64,000 nt of DNA from Desulfobulbus sp. Tol-SR (GTDB taxonomy: Bacteria; Desulfobacterota; Desulfobulbia; Desulfobulbales; Desulfocapsaceae), in NCBI GenBank assembly GCA_000769715.1, contig JROS01000039.1, positions 124,001 to 188,000 of the forward strand, in the 5' to 3' direction. This document shows positions 59,997 to 64,000 of this stretch, piece after piece; position 1 is the first letter of the stretch; each line of letters begins with the position of its first letter. Under the pieces are notes generated by a model that had not been told where the DNA came from, ran no database searches, and saw nothing but the letters and a program-made list of their open reading frames with translations. A program made the translations under genes and the position numbers.

Positions 59997-61478
59997 TCAT
60001 TTGGCGTAACGGTTCTCGCCCCGGTAATGGATCTCGGCGATCAGCCGCGCCAGCTTGTTGATCTCGGAATTGTCTTCCTTGTACTGGAACAGCTGCTCGT
60101 GGGTCTCCAGGTACGAGGTATCGAAGACGCCCTTCTGGAAATCGGGATCGTTGACCAGATTGAGGTAGAACGGGATCGTCGTCTTCGGCCCGGTGATGAC
60201 GTAGTTGGTGAGACAGCGGCGCAGGCGATCGACCGTTTCCTCCCACGACCAGCCGAAGACGGTGAGCTTGACCAGCAGCGAGTCGTAGACCTCGGGGATG
60301 GTGAAACCCTGGTAGCAGAAACCGTCGAGGCGCACCCCGTAGCCGCCGGGCGAGCGGTAGACGCTGATGGTCTTGCCGCCCTCGGGCATGAAGTTGTTCT
60401 GCGGGTCCTCGGCATTGATCCGCATCTCGATGGCGTGGCCGCGGGTCCTGATATCCTCCTGCCGGATATGGAGATTGTAGCCCATCGCCAGTTTGATCTG
60501 GCTGCGGACGATATCGATGCCGGTGACCATCTCGGTGACCGTATGTTCGACCTGGAGGCGGGTGTTGATCTCCATGAAATAGTAGGTGTTGTCGCTGTCG
60601 AGCAGGAATTCGACGGTGCCGGCGTTGAAATAGCCCGAGGCCTTGGCGGCCTTGACCGCCGTCCGGCAGATCTCTTCCCGCAGTTCCTCGCTGATCTGGA
60701 AGGCCGGGGCGATCTCCACCAGTTTCTGGTTGCGCCGCTGGATCGAGCAGTCGCGGGTGCCGAGGTGGAGGGTAGTGCCGGAGCGGTCGGCCAGGATCTG
60801 GACCTCGACATGGCGCGGATTGAGCACCACCTTCTCGATGTACACCGAATCGTCGTTGAAGGCCGCCTTGGCCTCGGCCCGGGCGATCGGATACTGCTCC
60901 CGCAGCTCGTTCTCGTTCTCGATCCGGCGGATGCCGCGGCCGCCGCCGCCCGAGGTCGCCTTGAGCATGATCGGAAAGCCGTAGCGGGCGACAAAGTCCA
61001 TCGCCACCTGGAGCCCTTTGGCGCCGGCCGGCAGATTCTCGGTGCCCGGGACCATGGCGATGCCGGCCTCGGCCATGATCCGGCGGGCCATGACCTTGCT
61101 GCCGAGATTCTCGATGACATCGGAGGGAGGGCCGATGAAGACCAGCCCGGCATTCTCGCAGGCCCTGGCAAGATCGGGGTTCTCGGCCAGAAAGCCGTAG
61201 CCGGGATGGATGGCGCTGACATTCGACCGCAGGGCGGTGCCGATGATCTTTTCGACATCGAGATAATCCTTGCGCGGCCCGTCACCGATCCAGATCGCCT
61301 CGTCGGCTAACCGCAGATGCCGGGAATTCCTGTCCGGTGTCTCATAGATGGCAATGGCCTCGTAATCAAGTTCCTGGATGGCCCGGATAAGCCGGATGGC
61401 GATTTCGCCCCTGTTGGCGACTAGGATTCGTTTTTTCAAGGTTGCGACTCTTTCTGTTCGAGGGAGGAGAAACGGCAT
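59997..61478 (-). CDS. pycA: Pyruvate carboxylase subunit A / biotin carboxylase
   Basis: KKRILVANRGEIAIRLIRAIQELDYEAIAIYE, AIHPGYGFLAENPDLARACE, KATSGGGGRGIR, EINTRLQVEHTVTEMVTGIDIV. An internal TTG before KKRIL is an alternative start. Confidence 0.92.
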   Translation of the reverse strand: MPFLLPRTERVATLKKRILVANRGEIAIRLIRAIQELDYEAIAIYETPDRNSRHLRLADEAIWIGDGPRKDYLDVEKIIGTALRSNVSAIHPGYGFLAENPDLARACENAGLVFIGPPSDVIENLGSKVMARRIMAEAGIAMVPGTENLPAGAKGLQVAMDFVARYGFPIMLKATSGGGGRGIRRIENENELREQYPIARAEAKAAFNDDSVYIEKVVLNPRHVEVQILADRSGTTLHLGTRDCSIQRRNQKLVEIAPAFQISEELREEICRTAVKAAKASGYFNAGTVEFLLDSDNTYYFMEINTRLQVEHTVTEMVTGIDIVRSQIKLAMGYNLHIRQEDIRTRGHAIEMRINAEDPQNNFMPEGGKTISVYRSPGGYGVRLDGFCYQGFTIPEVYDSLLVKLTVFGWSWEETVDRLRRCLTNYVITGPKTTIPFYLNLVNDPDFQKGVFDTSYLETHEQLFQYKEDNSEINKLARLIAEIHYRGENRYAK

Positions 61479-61613
61479 CCCGGGGGAGTACCGCAGAATG
61501 ACTCACCGCAAGGCCTTCCGCATATCGAGGCCTGAACGACACAACACGCAAGGATAAACATAATTAATGGACAAGGCAAGCAATACTGATCCATAAACCA
61601 CCCGAACCGGAGA

Positions 61614-62627
61614 TCAAATCACCAGTTCACCGGCATGGGCAAAGAGGGCCGGACTGCCGCCGGTGTGCCAGAACAGCACGGTATCCCGGGGCCCGATCTC
61701 GCCGTTGCGGATCAGGTCGATCAGCCCGCCCATCGCCCGTCCGGTGTACACCGGGTCGAGCAGGATGCCCTCGAGGCGGGCGGTGAGGGAGATCGCCTCG
61801 CGCTCGCGGTCGCCGATCACCCCATAGCCGGCGCCGACATAGTCATCGCGGAGGATCAGATCGGCGCCAGCGAAGGTGTGGTCCAGTCCCAGCAGCGTTG
61901 CGGTGGCCCCGGCCAGGTCGAGGATATGCTCGCCCAGCGTCATCTCCCCGCTCTCCTCCTTGTCGATATTGATGCCGACCAGCCGCGTCCCGAGGCCGCC
62001 CGGGACCTTGCCGACCATCAGCCCGGCGTGGGTCCCGCCCGAGCTCGAGGCGAAAACGATATGGGAGACGCGATCGGCCTCCGGACCCAGTTGGAGCGTC
62101 AGTTCCCGCATTGCTTCGACGAACCCCGCCGCCCCGATCGCGTTGGAGCCGCCATAGGGGATAATGTAGGGCTTGCGGCCGCTGGCCCGCAGCCGGTCGC
62201 AGATCGCCGGGATATCCTCCCCCTTGCGGCGGGCGCCGGACCAGTGGATCGTCGCCCCCAGCAACCGGCCCAGCAGCAGGTTGCCGTTCAGTGCGGCCGG
62301 TTCCTCGCCGCCAAGGGCCAGGTGGCAGCCGAGACCGCAGACGGCGGCGGCCGCGGCGGTCTGGCGGCAGTGGTTGGATTGGGCGGCGCCGCCGGTGACG
62401 ACCACATCGGCCCCTTTTGCGATCGCATCACCGAGCAGGAATTCGAGCTTTCTGGTCTTGTTGCCGCCCAGGGCCAGCCCGGTCTGGTCATCGCGCTTCA
62501 TCAGGATCGCCGGGCCGCCGAGATGCTTCGACAGCGCCGGCAACGGCACCACCGGGGTCGGCAGAAAACCCAGGCGTTTTCTCGCCATTCGATCCAGGAT
62601 CGCCGTATCCGCCATCGTTGCCTCCAT
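61614..62627 (-). CDS. PLP-dependent D-cysteine desulfhydrase / ACC deaminase family
   Basis: ILMKRDDQTGLALGGNKTRKLEFLLGDAIAKGADVVVTGGAAQSNHCRQTAAAAA; VYTGRAMGGLIDLI. Confidence 0.85.
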   Translation of the reverse strand: MEATMADTAILDRMARKRLGFLPTPVVPLPALSKHLGGPAILMKRDDQTGLALGGNKTRKLEFLLGDAIAKGADVVVTGGAAQSNHCRQTAAAAAVCGLGCHLALGGEEPAALNGNLLLGRLLGATIHWSGARRKGEDIPAICDRLRASGRKPYIIPYGGSNAIGAAGFVEAMRELTLQLGPEADRVSHIVFASSSGGTHAGLMVGKVPGGLGTRLVGINIDKEESGEMTLGEHILDLAGATATLLGLDHTFAGADLILRDDYVGAGYGVIGDREREAISLTARLEGILLDPVYTGRAMGGLIDLIRNGEIGPRDTVLFWHTGGSPALFAHAGELVI

Positions 62628-62654
62628 TTTTCTCTCCAGCTATTTTTTACTGAT

Positions 62655-62830
62655 GAGCCTCTTGCAAAAAGAACAGATGCAGAATCTGTCATTTCGACCG
62701 GAGGGAGGAATCTCCTCGTCTTGAAAACCAAGATTTCTCGCTATCGCTCGAAATGACAACATAATTTATTTCGTGCATTCGAAATGCAAGTGAGACGTAC
62801 TGTGTGATTTTGTCGTTTTGCAAAAGGCTC
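62655..62830. mobile_element. MITE-like non-autonomous element with 15-bp TIRs and TGAT duplication
   Basis: gagcctcttgcaaaa (62655-62669) and ttttgcaaaaggctc (62816-62830), 14/15 complementary, flanked by tgat at 62651-62654 and 62831-62834. Internal palindrome gtcatttcga (62688-62697) / tcgaaatgac (62748-62757). Confidence 0.7.
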
Positions 62831-63233
62831 TGATATTTTGTTTATTTTCTAATGGCAATCGGTTCCTGGTCCTCACTGACCGGCACCTTCCTCCAGAGAG
62901 TACTTCCCGTCGGTGATTAAAATTGCCAGGATGTGCAATGAGCTTGAGGATCTCGGTCCGAAAAATTGGAAGGCAACCATGGTCGCCGCTTTTTTCTCCG
63001 AAGGGCAGGTTGCAGCGGACATGGTCGATAGTCTCGGCTCTTGCAATGATCTGAAAAACGATGGGATTGTTCTCTCCTCACTCCCCGTTCCGGCGCCGAA
63101 TAGATCGGGGGAACAATTCGCTGCCAGGAAAATCAAGGACGTAAGTCCGACAAACCCTCCTGCCCGTTCCGATACTGACTTTTCAGACAGCGAAGAAGGG
63201 CCGATCAGCCCAGGCTTCGCTGCGTATGAACAA

Positions 63234-63644
63234 TCACGGCTCCTTGCGTTGGATGGCGGTAATTCGAGCCAGGTGTTTTTTATCGTAGGAGAATATCTCA
63301 TCGACATGATGACGTTCCATGACCGCTACAATATAGCCGTCGATGAAATCGATATTGCGTTGCATATACATCTCGATCGCCTTCTCTACAAGGGCGCCGT
63401 TAATGACTTCGAGCCCCGGTGTGGCTAGGATGGCCTTGACCATCGGCCCGATGGCACGGTTTTCCAGTTTGTAGAAGGATTCGAGCACCCAGACCACCTC
63501 GGCGAGGACCATTTCGGTGGTCATCAATCGTTCTTTGCCTTTGGCGGCCTGATCCAGAAGCCATTCCACCCTGTCGGCCTTGGCAGGTTCATCGTTGGTC
63601 AGATAACGGATGAAGATATTGGCGTCGAGAAAACTTGTTTTCAT
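63234..63644 (-). CDS. vapC: PIN-domain ribonuclease toxin (VapC-like)
   Basis: SFLDANIFIRYLTNDEP (PIN Asp), TTEMVLAEVVWVLES, IDFIDGYIVAVMERH, EIFSYDKKHL. ATGA overlap with the antitoxin gene. Confidence 0.87.
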   Translation of the reverse strand: MKTSFLDANIFIRYLTNDEPAKADRVEWLLDQAAKGKERLMTTEMVLAEVVWVLESFYKLENRAIGPMVKAILATPGLEVINGALVEKAIEMYMQRNIDFIDGYIVAVMERHHVDEIFSYDKKHLARITAIQRKEP

Positions 63645-63880
63645 GACATTTCCTCGATGGTCCGGCGGCTCACCTCGTCTTTGGCAGTCTGCCGCTCTTC
63701 GTCCATGTTTCCGGGGCCGACCACTGCACCGCGAAAGTCACGGAGAGTCTTGACGGGAACGAGGATAATCCTGTCTCCTTCCGTGATAAAATCGACCTTG
63801 TCGTTGGTCTTAATTCCATATTTTTTCCTGATCGAGACCGGAATCGTAACTTGACCTTTGGTGGTTACCGTCGAAATCAT
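63641..63880 (-). CDS. vapB: AbrB/SpoVT-type antitoxin (VapB-like)
   Basis: MISTVTTKGQVTIPVSIRKKYGIKTNDKVDFITEGDRIILVPVK, swapped-hairpin AbrB fold. Confidence 0.88.
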   Translation of the reverse strand: MISTVTTKGQVTIPVSIRKKYGIKTNDKVDFITEGDRIILVPVKTLRDFRGAVVGPGNMDEERQTAKDEVSRRTIEEMS

Positions 63881-63910
63881 TTCTTACCTCATTCTATTTT
63901 GATTACTTTT

Positions 63911-63940
63911 ATAATATTGTAAGAATTTCTTGGATGTCAA
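63911..63940 (-). promoter_or_regulatory. Putative sigma70 promoter for vapBC
   Basis: Minus strand TTGACA (63940-63935), 18-nt spacer, TATTAT (63916-63911). Confidence 0.5.
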
Positions 63941-64000
63941 GCACCATGAACTACCACCCACTACTCCTACCCCTTATTCAACCATACCATCACCGCCCAG

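Noticed and set aside
58352-60061. 569-aa plus-strand ORF opposite pycB
   Set aside because: Antisense shadow; long length is explained by GC-rich codon bias.

Overview
This 64 kb window looks like a contiguous, gene-dense chromosomal segment of a GC-rich anaerobe, possibly Desulfobacterota-like (inferred from gene content only). Most of it is recognisable housekeeping or energy metabolism. From left to right it holds: a partial PilB/GspE ATPase that the ORF track misses; thyX; nifU-nifS; a phosphohexomutase; ppsA; a short Trm112-like gene; proC-nadK; a complete nuoABCDEFGHIJKLMN complex I operon (nuoCD fused) followed by a CBS-domain gene; a sigma54 response regulator; a PHP phosphoesterase; a YafK-like L,D-transpeptidase; PilZ and Crp/Fnr genes; dinB; sppA; a Gate-domain membrane protein; a cobalamin riboswitch leading an operon of exported CbiK, a FecCD/BtuCDF-type ABC transporter and precorrin-2 C20-methyltransferase; a second PilZ gene; a double UspA protein; an M16 peptidase; glmS; pyrE; a 58-aa dual-CXXC protein; hflX; a multiheme cytochrome c with about 12 heme motifs; nadE; mltG; lon; a GlmU-like beta-helix protein; a two-subunit pyruvate carboxylase; a D-cysteine desulfhydrase-like gene; a MITE-like palindromic element; and a VapBC-type toxin-antitoxin pair. 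I found no CRISPR, prophage, rRNA or tRNA. The best leads are the riboswitch-controlled exported chelatase/ABC operon, the JAMM-like N-terminal domain and apparent ATA start of HflX, the candidate dodecaheme cytochrome overlapping hflX, the dual-CXXC microprotein, and the non-autonomous element with TIRs and a TGAT duplication. I found no convincing wholly novel multi-gene system.
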